In this document: piece by piece, positions 26,323 through 35,492 of the stretch
Position numbering within the stretch: position 1 is the first letter of the stretch
Layout of the letters: each line of letters starts with the position of its first letter
Source: Pseudacidovorax intermedius
GTDB lineage: Bacteria; Pseudomonadota; Gammaproteobacteria; Burkholderiales; Burkholderiaceae_C
DNA: 45,936 bases
Assembly: GCF_001476815.1 (NCBI RefSeq)
Contig: NZ_LDSL01000086.1
Span: forward strand, 1-45,936
Reading direction: 5' to 3'
Made by a program: the position numbers and the translations under genes
The notes under the pieces: generated by a model
What the model was told of the DNA's origin: nothing
What the model saw: the letters and a program-made list of their open reading frames with translations, nothing else
Database searches by the model: none

Positions 26323-28560
26323 ATGAGCACGACGTCTCCGACCATCATCTACACCCTGACCGACGAAGCGCCCGCGCTCGCCACCGCTTCCTTCCTGCCC
26401 ATCGTGCGCACCTTCGCGCAGGCCGCGGGCGTCAACGTGCAGACCAGCGACATCTCGGTGGCCGGCCGCATCCTGGGCCAGTTCCCGGAATGCCTGACCG
26501 AAGAGCAGCGCGTGCCGGACAACCTGAGCGAGCTGGGCAAGCTCACGCTCAAGCCCGAAGCCAACATCATCAAGCTGCCCAATATCAGCGCCTCGGTGGC
26601 CCAGCTCAAGGCCGCCATCAAGGAACTGCAGGACAAGGGCTACAAGATTCCCGACTTCCCCGAGAACCCGCAGACCGACGAAGAGAAGGACATCCGCGCG
26701 CGCTACAACAAGTGCACCGGCTCGGCCGTCAACCCGGTGCTGCGCGAAGGCAATTCCGACCGCCGCGCGCCCAAGGCCGTCAAGGAATACGCCCGCAAGA
26801 ACCCGCACAGCATGGCGCCCTGGAGCCAGGCCTCGCGCTCGCACGTGTCGCACATGCACGCCGGCGACTTCTACCACGGCGAAAAGTCCATGACGCTGGA
26901 CCGCGCCCGCGACGTCAAGATGGAGCTGCTCACCAAGAGCGGCAAGACCATCGTGCTCAAGCCCAAGGTGTCGCTGCTCGACCGCGAAGTGATCGACTCG
27001 ATGTTCATGAGCAAGAAGGCCCTGCTGGCCTTCTACGAGAAGGAGATCGAGGACGCCCGCGAGACCGGCGTGATGTTCTCGCTGCACGTCAAGGCCACGA
27101 TGATGAAGGTCTCGCACCCCATCGTGTTCGGCCACTGCGTGAAGATCTTCTACAAGGATGCCTTCGAGAAGCACGGCAAGCTCTTCGAGGAGCTGGGCGT
27201 GAACGTCAACAACGGCATGGTCGACCTCTACAACAAGATCGCCACGCTGCCGACGGCCAAGCAGGACGAGATCAAGCGCGACCTGCATGCCTGCCACGAG
27301 AACCGGCCCGAGCTGGCCATGGTGGACTCGGCCAAGGGCATCACCAACTTCCACTCGCCCAACGATATCATCGTGGACGCCTCCATGCCGGCCATGATCC
27401 GCAACGGCGGCAAGATGTGGGACGCCAACGGCCGCCTGAAGGACGTGAAGGCCGTGATGCCCGAGTCGACCTTCGCCCGCATCTACCAGGAGATCATCAA
27501 CTTCTGCAAGTGGCACGGCGCCTTCGATCCCAAGACCATGGGCACGGTGCCCAACGTGGGCCTGATGGCCCAGCAGGCCGAAGAGTACGGCTCGCACGAC
27601 AAGACCTTCGAGATCCCCGAGGACGGCGTGGCCAACATCACCGACCTGGCCACCGGCGAAGTGCTGATGAGCCAGAACGTGGAGCAGGGCGACATCTGGC
27701 GCATGTGCCAGGTGAAGGACGCCGCCATCCGCGACTGGGTCAAGCTGGCCGTCACCCGCGCCCGCAACTCCGGCATGCCGGTGGTCTTCTGGCTGGACGC
27801 CTACCGCCCGCACGAGAAGGAGCTCATCACCAAGGTCAAGATGTACCTGCATGAGCACGACACCACCGGCCTGGACATCCAGATCATGAGCCAGGTGCGC
27901 GCCATGCGCTACACGCTGGAGCGCGTGATCCGCGGCCTGGACACCATCAGCGCCACCGGCAACATCCTGCGCGACTACCTGACGGACCTGTTCCCCATCA
28001 TGGAACTGGGCACCTCGGCCAAGATGCTGTCGATCGTGCCGCTGATGGCCGGCGGTGGCATGTACGAGACGGGCGCCGGCGGCTCGGCCCCGAAGCACGT
28101 GCAGCAGCTGGTGGAAGAGAACCACCTGCGCTGGGATTCGCTCGGCGAGTTCCTGGCCCTGGCCGTGAGCCTGGAAGAGCTGGGCATCAAGAACGGCAAT
28201 GCCAAGGCCAAGGTGCTGGCCAAGGCGCTGGACACCGCCACCGGCAAGCTGCTGGACAACAACAAGGGCCCGAGCCCCAAGACCGGCCAGCTGGACAACC
28301 GCGGCAGCCACTTCTACATCGCGCTGTACTGGGCCCAGGCCCTGGCCGAGCAGACCGAGGACGCCGAACTGGCCGCCCGGTTCAAGCCCCTGGCCCAGAA
28401 GCTGGCCGCCGACGAGCAGAAGATCGTCGCCGAACTGGCCGAGGTGCAGGGCAAGCCGGCCGACATCGGCGGCTACTACAAGACCGACCCGGCCAAGACC
28501 GAGGCCGTGATGCGCCCCAGCAAGACCTTCAACGAGGACCTGGCCAGCGTCGCTGCCTGA
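26323..28560 (+). CDS. icd: Isocitrate dehydrogenase [NADP+], monomeric type
   Basis: This 745-residue enzyme oxidises isocitrate to 2-oxoglutarate and CO2 with NADP+ in the TCA cycle. It belongs to the large monomeric IDH-II class, unrelated in length to the approximately 415-residue homodimeric Icd. Recognisable stretches include [76 protein letters not shown] and [18 protein letters not shown] lies 12 bases before ATG 26323. It is 134 bases downstream of pgi with no terminator between, so read-through is possible, but it probably has its own promoter. A palindromic terminator follows. Confidence 0.97.
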   Translation: MSTTSPTIIYTLTDEAPALATASFLPIVRTFAQAAGVNVQTSDISVAGRILGQFPECLTEEQRVPDNLSELGKLTLKPEANIIKLPNISASVAQLKAAIKELQDKGYKIPDFPENPQTDEEKDIRARYNKCTGSAVNPVLREGNSDRRAPKAVKEYARKNPHSMAPWSQASRSHVSHMHAGDFYHGEKSMTLDRARDVKMELLTKSGKTIVLKPKVSLLDREVIDSMFMSKKALLAFYEKEIEDARETGVMFSLHVKATMMKVSHPIVFGHCVKIFYKDAFEKHGKLFEELGVNVNNGMVDLYNKIATLPTAKQDEIKRDLHACHENRPELAMVDSAKGITNFHSPNDIIVDASMPAMIRNGGKMWDANGRLKDVKAVMPESTFARIYQEIINFCKWHGAFDPKTMGTVPNVGLMAQQAEEYGSHDKTFEIPEDGVANITDLATGEVLMSQNVEQGDIWRMCQVKDAAIRDWVKLAVTRARNSGMPVVFWLDAYRPHEKELITKVKMYLHEHDTTGLDIQIMSQVRAMRYTLERVIRGLDTISATGNILRDYLTDLFPIMELGTSAKMLSIVPLMAGGGMYETGAGGSAPKHVQQLVEENHLRWDSLGEFLALAVSLEELGIKNGNAKAKVLAKALDTATGKLLDNNKGPSPKTGQLDNRGSHFYIALYWAQALAEQTEDAELAARFKPLAQKLAADEQKIVAELAEVQGKPADIGGYYKTDPAKTEAVMRPSKTFNEDLASVAA

Positions 28561-28601
28561 TCGGGTGGAGGGCTGCAGTGCAGCCCTGGCCCATCAACGA
28601 G

Positions 28602-28628
28602 AAAGCCGTCGCATGCGACGGCTTTTTT
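28602..28628 (+). terminator. Rho-independent terminator of icd
   Basis: AGCCGTCGCATGCGACGGCT (28604-28623) is a perfect 20-base palindrome flanked by A bases on the left and a T-run to 28628 on the right. As RNA it forms an 8-bp stem with a CAUG loop followed by U6. It lies 42 bases after the icd stop. A smaller dyad, GGCTGCA-G-TGCAGCC (28571-28585), precedes it. Confidence 0.93.
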
Positions 28629-28773
28629 CATGCCCGGACGGAAATCGGTCCGTGCCCGCATACGACAGATCTCTCGCCCAACCACGAGGGCCGGCGAAGC
28701 CGCCCGCCGGCAGGGTGCCGCGCGAAGCGCGCACCCGCCCCGCCGAAGCAGCGCGCAGGCGGGGCGCCCATGA
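28629..28773 (+). other. Chain of GC-rich hairpins between two terminators
   Basis: No gene is visible here. Four hairpins follow one another: CGGAC/GTCCG (28635-28652), CCGGCG/CGCCGG (28691-28710), GGGTGC/GCACCC with an inner GCGC stem (28713-28736), and GCCCCGCC/GGCGGGGC (28737-28765). The next element is a perfect terminator (28774-28800). This layout could be a small structured RNA on the plus strand, or simply a GC-rich intergenic repeat. No promoter is obvious. Confidence 0.35.
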
Positions 28774-28800
28774 AAAAAGCCGGGCTTCGCCCGGCTTTTT
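28774..28800. terminator. Bidirectional terminator between icd and groL
   Basis: AAAAAGCCGGGC (28774-28785) pairs perfectly with GCCCGGCTTTTT (28789-28800) around a TTC loop. The stem begins with an A-run and ends with a T-run, so it can end transcription from either side. It stands between the convergent icd and groESL transcription units. Confidence 0.93.
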
Positions 28801-28819
28801 GATCTGACTTGAACAGAAC

Positions 28820-28851
28820 CAAATCAAGCGCGCAGCAGCGCGCTTGATTTG
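28820..28851 (-). terminator. Hairpin directly after groL, likely terminator or 3' stabiliser
   Basis: CAAATCAAGCGCGC (28820-28833) pairs perfectly over 14 bp with GCGCGCTTGATTTG (28838-28851) around AGCA. It begins 2 bases after the groL stop on the minus strand. The following minus-strand bases (GTTCTGTTC) are T-rich but not a clean run, so termination may be shared with the bidirectional terminator beyond. Confidence 0.75.
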
Positions 28852-28853
28852 AA

Positions 28854-30506
<1,653 letters not shown>

Positions 30507-30524
30507 CTAGATCCGGGGGATTGA

Positions 30525-30815
30525 TTACTTCTCGACGACCGCGAACAGGTCGTCTTCCTTCATGACCAGCAGTTCTTCGCCATCGACCTTGACGGTCTGG
30601 CCGGAGTACTTGCCGAACAGCACGCGGTCGCCGACCTTGATGTTCAGGACGACGAAGTCGCCCTTGTCGTTGCGCTTGCCGGGGCCGACGGCCAGGACTT
30701 CACCCTGGTCCGGCTTCTCGGCGGCGTTGTCGGGGATCACGATGCCCGAGGCGGTCTTGGTTTCGCTTTCAACGCGCTTGACGATCACGCGATCGTGCAG
30801 GGGACGAAGTTTCAT
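30525..30815 (-). CDS. groS: 10-kDa co-chaperonin GroES
   Basis: This 96-residue co-chaperonin forms the heptameric lid for Gro[18 protein letters not shown] is the family N-terminus. The mobile loop that contacts GroEL reads [18 protein letters not shown], and [17 protein letters not shown] and the end [13 protein letters not shown] are typical. AGGAG lies 8 bases before the ATG. It is the first gene of the operon, 78 bases from the CIRCE operator. Confidence 0.99.
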   Translation of the reverse strand: MKLRPLHDRVIVKRVESETKTASGIVIPDNAAEKPDQGEVLAVGPGKRNDKGDFVVLNIKVGDRVLFGKYSGQTVKVDGEELLVMKEDDLFAVVEK

Positions 30816-30893
30816 TGGGAATCTCCTGGAAGGAACGGAATGAGGTTGCGCGGCGGGCGCCAGGGCCTGCCATCCACTTGGCAGCGGGTGCTG

Positions 30894-30920
30894 TTAGCAC
30901 TCACCGCCAGCGAGTGCTAA
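30894..30920 (-). promoter_or_regulatory. CIRCE operator (HrcA binding site) of groESL
   Basis: TTAGCACTC (30894-30902), nine bases, then GAGTGCTAA (30912-30920) is a perfect match to the CIRCE consensus. HrcA binds it and represses groESL until heat shock. It touches the -10 box of the promoter and so would cover the transcription start. hrcA itself is not in the window. Confidence 0.97.
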
Positions 30921-30947
30921 TCATAAGGACTTTTGGCGGCGTTTCAA
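30920..30947 (-). promoter_or_regulatory. Sigma-70 promoter of groESL
   Basis: On the minus strand TTGAAA (30947-30942) and TATGAT (30925-30920) are separated by 16 bases, close to TTGACA/TATAAT. The -10 box abuts CIRCE. Part of the -35 region also resembles the TTGAAA core of heat-shock sigma-32 promoters, but no matching sigma-32 -10 is clear. Confidence 0.8.
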
Positions 30948-31010
30948 CAGGGCGCCGGCTGACGCAAGACCGCGGCGTGTCCCGCTGGCGTTCGGGCTGC
31001 CGTCATGGGT

Positions 31011-31048
31011 GCGAACAATCGAGGCGATAGAGAGGATCGATTGTTTGC
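31011..31048. promoter_or_regulatory. Operator-like dyad upstream of the DUF4148-like gene
   Basis: GCGAACAATCGA (31011-31022) and TCGATTGTTTGC (31037-31048) are inverted repeats matching at 11 of 12 positions, with a 14-base spacer. The axis lies about 190 bases before the small exported protein gene and about 80 bases beyond the groESL promoter on the other side. The shape suits a dimeric regulator. The binding protein and the target are unknown. Confidence 0.4.
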
Positions 31049-31221
31049 GATATGGAAACGCCATGCTTGCGCCACGGCAGGCAGTGGTGGGCGATTCCGG
31101 CCGCATCATTCAACCCACGGCGCCGCTCGAACCCCAGCGCCGGCACCGCCCCGGTGGCCCTCTGGCCCCAGGGCAGGCCTCTTACGGGTTGCGCATCTTC
31201 TCTTTCGAAAAGGACAGCATC

Positions 31222-31608
31222 ATGACCAAGACCTCCAAGACCCTCGCCGCCGCCGCCCTGGCCCTCTTCGCCGTGGCCGGCACCGTGCATGCCGAGGAAT
31301 ACGAAGGCGTCCTTCAGTTCAACTCCAACCTGAGCCGCACCGAAGTGCAGGCCCAGGGCGTCGCCGCTGCCCATGGCCCGGACCTGTACGCCGAAGGTGC
31401 CATGGCCCACACCACGCCGGTGATGAACGCGCCGCGCCTGCGGGCTTCGGTCCAGGCGGAAGCAGTGGCCGCCGCCCATGCGCCCGATCAGAACGTGAAG
31501 GTCGGCTCGCGCGGCGACCAGCGCTTCTTTGCCGGCATCGCCCCCAGCACCGTCGTCGGCGGCACGACGTGGGCCATCGGCCACAGCAGCACCCAGGGCG
31601 CCGAATAA
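31222..31608 (+). CDS. Small exported protein, DUF4148-like
   Basis: This 128-residue protein has a clear signal peptide (MTKTSKTLAAAALALF, cleavage after HA24). The mature part contains two related segments, LSRTEVQAQGVAAAHGPD and LRASVQAEAVAAAHAPD. These resemble the SRAEVxAE-type repeat of DUF4148 proteins, which are abundant and uncharacterised in Burkholderiales. The end is Gly/Thr-rich (STVVGGTTWAIGHSS). A longer frame opens at 31009, but ATG 31222 has AAGGA 8 bases upstream and starts the signal peptide. A terminator follows. Function is unknown; a periplasmic location is likely. Confidence 0.8.
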   Translation: MTKTSKTLAAAALALFAVAGTVHAEEYEGVLQFNSNLSRTEVQAQGVAAAHGPDLYAEGAMAHTTPVMNAPRLRASVQAEAVAAAHAPDQNVKVGSRGDQRFFAGIAPSTVVGGTTWAIGHSSTQGAE

Positions 31609-31653
31609 GAAGGCGCAAAGCCCATCGCCGGCGACCGCGCCGGCGCGCATCAC

Positions 31654-31675
31654 AGGCGCCTTCGGGCGCCTTTTT
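31654..31675 (+). terminator. Rho-independent terminator of the DUF4148-like gene
   Basis: AGGCGCC (31654-31660) and GGCGCCT (31665-31671) form a perfect stem closed by TTCG, a stable tetraloop, with T-run to 31675. It lies 45 bases after the stop codon. Confidence 0.92.
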
Positions 31676-31747
31676 CATGGGCGGGCGCGTGCGAAAGCGC
31701 CACACGGACGGGGGCAAAAATGAACGGAAGCTGACCGAAGGCCATAG

Positions 31748-31772
31748 AATAAAAACGATTCGCAATAACATT
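31748..31772 (+). promoter_or_regulatory. Candidate Fur box and -10 region of the iron-uptake cassette
   Basis: The AT-rich stretch AAAAACGATTCGCAATAAC (31751-31769) stands out in GC-rich DNA and resembles Fur boxes of TonB-receptor genes in betaproteobacteria (GATTCGCATT-like core), though it is not a perfect dyad. A -10-like TAGAAT (31745-31750) overlaps its left end. It ends 23 bases before the receptor start, so Fur-Fe would block transcription when iron is plentiful. Confidence 0.5.
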
Positions 31773-31795
31773 CCCGGTCCGGACGTCCGCTGCCC

Positions 31796-33949
31796 ATGCC
31801 TTTGCCTGCCGTATCCGCTTCATCCATCCGGTCCGCGCCGCCGCGGCTGACGCCGCTGGCGCTGAGCCTGTTGCTGGGCGCGGCCGCGCTGCCCGTCAAC
31901 GCGCAGCCGGCCACCTCCACGGCGAACGGCGCCGGCGGACCGGCCGGCAGCACGCTGCCCACCGTGCGAGTGGATGCCGAGGCGGTCGAGGAAAGCGCGA
32001 CCTCCCCGGTGATCGGGTACCGGGCCAAGCGCGGCGCCACGGCGACCAAGACGGACACGCCGCTGGCCGAGACGCCCCAGTCGGTGACCATCGTCACCCG
32101 CGACCAGATCGTCGATCAGGGCGCCGCCAGCCTGCAGGACGCGCTGGGCTACGCGGCCGGCGTGCGCTCGGACGCCTACGGCCTGGATTCGCGGACCGAC
32201 TCGGTGCGCGTGCGCGGTGCCTATCCGGACGTCTACCTCGACGGCCTCAAGCAGGCCTACGGCTACTACACCAGCACCACCCGCACCGACCCCTACACGC
32301 TGGAGCGGCTGGAGGTGCTGCGCGGCCCCTCGGGCATGCTCTTCGGCGCGGGCACGGCCGCGGGCGTGGTCAACATGGTCAGCAAGCGGCCGCTGTTCGA
32401 GACCCAGCGCGAGGTGGGCGTGCAACTGGGCAGCTGGAACCGCCGCCAGCTGCAGGCCGACCTCACCGGGCCGCTGAATGCCGAAGGCACGCTGGCCTAC
32501 CGCCTGGTCGCCGTCGCGCGCAAGTCCGACACCCAGGTCGACCACGTGCCGGACGACCGCCAACTGCTCGCGCCCTCGCTCACCTTGCGGCCCACGGCGA
32601 TGACTTCGCTCACGTTGCAGGGCCTGTGGCAGCAGGACAAGAGCGGCAGCTCGTCGCAGTTCTTCCCATGGCAGGGCACGATCCTGCCCAACCCCAATGG
32701 CCGCCTGCGCACCGACCGCTTCATCGGCGAGCCGGGCGACCACTACGACAGCACGCGCCGCACCTTCGGCTGGCAGTTCGAGCACCGCTTCAACGACCAG
32801 TGGGCCGTGCGGCAGAACTTCCGCGCGGCCCGCAACGCGAACGACGCGCACTACACCTACGGCGACTTCTTCACCATCCCTGGCGGTTGGGGCGCGGACC
32901 CGGTCGGCCAGCGACGCCTGGGCCGCTACACCGACAGCAGCCTCACCCGCAACCAGATCGCCAACCTCGACAACCACGTCGAAGGCCGCTTCGCCACCGG
33001 CGCGCTGCAGCACACGCTGCTGGTCGGCGCCGACTTCTCGCGCCAGCACGAGCGCGTGTGGCTGGGTACGAGCTACAGCACCATCGACGCCTATGCGCCG
33101 GTGTACGGCAACGTGCAGTCGCCCCTGCGGGCGCCGCGGCCGCGCACCGAGCAGCGGCAGTCGGGCGTCTACGTGCAGGACCAGATGAAGCTCGGCCGCT
33201 GGACCTTGGTCGCCGGCCTGCGCCACGACAGCACCAGCAGCCAGTCCGACGGCAGCCAGAAGGCGAGCGACTCGGCCAACACCAAGCGCTTCGGCCTGCT
33301 CTACGGCTTCGATTCCGGCTGGGCGCCGTACCTGAGTTATGCCGAGTCCTTCACGCCCCAGTCGCCGCGGCTGGGCCAGACCTTCCAGCCTCTGCGCGGC
33401 GAGCAGTGGGAAGCCGGCGTGCGCTACGAGCCGCAGGGCCGTGCGCTGGCCTTCAGCGCCGCCGTCTACGACCTGAAGGAGAAGAACCAGATCGTGCAGA
33501 CGCTGCCCAGCGTGTTCGACCAGTTGGGCGCCACCCGCACGCGCGGCGTCGAGCTGGAGGCCAAGGGCTCGCTCACGCGCGACCTGGACCTCGTCGCCCA
33601 TTACAACTACACCGACCTCGATCCGCAGCTCGAAGGCCTGCCGCGCCACCAGGCGAGCGTCTGGGCCAAGTACCGCTTCGCCATCGCCGGCACGCCCGGC
33701 TTCTCGGCCGGTGCGGGCGTGCGCTACATGGGCAGCTTCCGCGACACCTCGGGCGGCGCCAGCGGGCCGCAGATCCCCGCCGTGGCGCTGCTGGACCTGG
33801 TGTTCGCCTACGAGACCGACCAATGGCGCTACGCCCTCAACGTCAACAACGCCACGGACAAGGTGTACTTCAGCACCTGCCTGTCGCGCGGCGACTGCTG
33901 GTGGGGCGCGCGGCGCAACATCGTGGCCAGCGCCACCTACCGCTTCTGA
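31796..33949 (+). CDS. TonB-dependent siderophore receptor
   Basis: This 717-residue outer-membrane receptor imports ferric siderophores using TonB energy. The signal peptide ends at VNA36. The plug domain (about 80-185) includes the start-of-plug pattern TPLAETPQSVTIVTRDQI, YLDGLKQAYGYYT and LEVLRGPSGMLFGAGTAAGVVNMVSKRP. The 22-strand barrel follows, with YAESFTPQSPR and EQWEAGVRYEPQGR typical of FhuA/FpvA-type siderophore receptors. The C-terminus is ASATYRF with terminal Phe. Two cysteines near the end (CLSRGDC) are usual in ferrichrome-type receptors. It is the first gene of a cassette with a PepSY protein. The siderophore is not identifiable from sequence alone. Confidence 0.94.
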   Translation: MPLPAVSASSIRSAPPRLTPLALSLLLGAAALPVNAQPATSTANGAGGPAGSTLPTVRVDAEAVEESATSPVIGYRAKRGATATKTDTPLAETPQSVTIVTRDQIVDQGAASLQDALGYAAGVRSDAYGLDSRTDSVRVRGAYPDVYLDGLKQAYGYYTSTTRTDPYTLERLEVLRGPSGMLFGAGTAAGVVNMVSKRPLFETQREVGVQLGSWNRRQLQADLTGPLNAEGTLAYRLVAVARKSDTQVDHVPDDRQLLAPSLTLRPTAMTSLTLQGLWQQDKSGSSSQFFPWQGTILPNPNGRLRTDRFIGEPGDHYDSTRRTFGWQFEHRFNDQWAVRQNFRAARNANDAHYTYGDFFTIPGGWGADPVGQRRLGRYTDSSLTRNQIANLDNHVEGRFATGALQHTLLVGADFSRQHERVWLGTSYSTIDAYAPVYGNVQSPLRAPRPRTEQRQSGVYVQDQMKLGRWTLVAGLRHDSTSSQSDGSQKASDSANTKRFGLLYGFDSGWAPYLSYAESFTPQSPRLGQTFQPLRGEQWEAGVRYEPQGRALAFSAAVYDLKEKNQIVQTLPSVFDQLGATRTRGVELEAKGSLTRDLDLVAHYNYTDLDPQLEGLPRHQASVWAKYRFAIAGTPGFSAGAGVRYMGSFRDTSGGASGPQIPAVALLDLVFAYETDQWRYALNVNNATDKVYFSTCLSRGDCWWGARRNIVASATYRF

Positions 33950-33973
33950 TCGACTCCGCCGGAACCCCACGAC

Positions 33974-35188
33974 ATGCGCATGGACAGCAAGACCATCAAG
34001 ACCTGGGCCTGGGTGCACAAATGGAGCAGCATCGTCTGTACGGTGTTCATGCTGCTGCTGTGCCTCACGGGCCTGCCGCTGATCTTCCACCACGAGATCG
34101 GCCATCTGCTCGGCACCGAGGTCGAGGCGCCGAAGATGCCCGCCGACACACCGCGCGTGAGCCTGGACCGCGCGCTCGAAGTCGCCCGCGCCCAGCATCC
34201 GGACCGCGTGGTGCAGTTCGCCTCGCACGACGAGGACAGCGAGGACATCTGGTTCGTCACCCTCACGCCCACGCCGGCACCCACCGACGACTTCCGTTCG
34301 GTCGCCGTCGATGCGCGCACCGGCCAGGTGCTGGCCCAGCCGCGCTTCGACCAGGGCTTCATGTGGATCATGTTCAAGCTGCACGTGGACCTGTTCGCGG
34401 GCCTGCCGGGCAAACTCTTCCTGGGGTTGATGGGCTTTCTGCTGCTCGTGGCGCTGGTCAGCGGCACGGTGCTGTACGCGCCCTTCATGCGCAAGCTCGA
34501 ATTCGGCACCGTGCGGCGTGATCGCCGCCCGCGCGCCAAGTGGCTGGACCTGCACAACCTGCTGGGCATCGTCACGCTGACCTGGGCCTTCGTGGTGGGC
34601 GCCACCGGCATGATCAACACCTGGGCCGACCTCGTCATCAAGTACTGGCAGCACGACCAGTTGAGCGCGCTGCTCGCGCCCTACCAGGGCCAGCCGCTGG
34701 TGCCGGTGGCCGAGCGCGCGCCGCTGCAGCGCTCGCTCGAGGCGGCGCAGGCCGCGGCGCCGGACAAGCGCCTCTCTTTCATCGCCTTCCCGGGCACGGC
34801 CTTCTCCAGCCCGCACCACACCACCTTCTTCCTGCGCGGGCAGGAGCCGCTGACGTCGAAGCTGCTGCAGCCGGTGCTGGTGGATGCGCGCACGGCCGAG
34901 GTGACGGCCGCGCCCAGGCTGCCCTGGTACCTGACGGCGCTGCTGGTGTCGCAGCCGCTGCACTTCGGCGACTACGGGGGCATGCCGATGCAGATCCTGT
35001 GGGCGTTGCTGGACATCGCGACCATCATCGTGCTGGGCAGCGGCCTCTACCTGTGGTTGCGCAAGGGCGATCCGGCGCATGTGCACAAGGGGCGCGCTGG
35101 CAGCACGGCGGTGCCCGCGGCCCCGTCGCACGCCATGCCGTCGCCATCGCAGCCGGCGACGGCGCGTACGCTGGAGTCGCCGCAATGA
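33974..35188 (+). CDS. PepSY-associated transmembrane protein, probable ferric-siderophore reductase component
   Basis: This 404-residue inner-membrane protein belongs to the PepSY_TM family (PiuB/FpvG-like), often found beside siderophore receptors and implicated in iron release or reduction. Four hydrophobic helices are visible: VCTVFMLLLCLTGLPLIF near 21-38, FLGLMGFLLLVALVSGTVL near 150-170, GIVTLTWAFVVGATGMI near 200-215, and ILWALLDIATIIVLGSGLYL near 340-362. Conserved membrane-edge His residues (WVHKW, FHHEIGHLLG, KLHVDL, DLHNLLG, PLHFGDYGG) could bind haem. A Pro/Ala/Ser tail ends the protein. It starts 24 bases after the receptor, and its stop overlaps the next start (ATGA at 35185). 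Confidence 0.9.
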   Translation: MRMDSKTIKTWAWVHKWSSIVCTVFMLLLCLTGLPLIFHHEIGHLLGTEVEAPKMPADTPRVSLDRALEVARAQHPDRVVQFASHDEDSEDIWFVTLTPTPAPTDDFRSVAVDARTGQVLAQPRFDQGFMWIMFKLHVDLFAGLPGKLFLGLMGFLLLVALVSGTVLYAPFMRKLEFGTVRRDRRPRAKWLDLHNLLGIVTLTWAFVVGATGMINTWADLVIKYWQHDQLSALLAPYQGQPLVPVAERAPLQRSLEAAQAAAPDKRLSFIAFPGTAFSSPHHTTFFLRGQEPLTSKLLQPVLVDARTAEVTAAPRLPWYLTALLVSQPLHFGDYGGMPMQILWALLDIATIIVLGSGLYLWLRKGDPAHVHKGRAGSTAVPAAPSHAMPSPSQPATARTLESPQ

Positions 35189-35430
35189 GTGCCCGTCGAG
35201 CCAAAGTGCCGGACGTGCACGCGGACCCCGGGACCGCCCCGGCCAGCAGCGACACCGCGCGTCCGGCCTGGGGCGGCATGTGGGGCTGGCCCCTCGTCTT
35301 CAGCGTGTCGACCGCCATCGGCCTCATCTCCTCGCTGTTCAGCGACGGCGGCTTCGGCGACTGGCTGGGCTGGCTGACCCTGGGTGCGCCCGTCGCGGCC
35401 TGCCTCTGGTGGGGCTGGATGCGCCGCTGA
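35185..35430 (+). CDS. Small membrane protein of the iron-uptake cassette, unknown function
   Basis: This 81-residue protein has a polar N-terminus of about 28 residues followed by two hydrophobic helices (WPLVFSVSTAIGLISSLF and LGWLTLGAPVAACLWWGW) joined by a short loop, ending in MRR. The ATG overlaps the stop codon of the PepSY gene, which supports real, coupled translation. Small two-helix proteins of this kind often accompany PepSY proteins in siderophore loci, and no function is known to me. It may help assemble or stabilise the PepSY protein. Confidence 0.8.
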   Translation: MSARRAKVPDVHADPGTAPASSDTARPAWGGMWGWPLVFSVSTAIGLISSLFSDGGFGDWLGWLTLGAPVAACLWWGWMRR

Positions 35431-35492
35431 CCACGGCAATCGGCGCCTGCACCGACGCCCGCGGCCCGTGGGCTCCCGCAGAATGCGCGCCC

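Noticed and set aside
31820..35185. 1,121-codon open frame on the minus strand across the siderophore receptor and PepSY genes
   Set aside because: The plus-strand genes there have clear signal peptides, motifs and coupled stops. The minus frame is low-complexity and is explained by codon bias.
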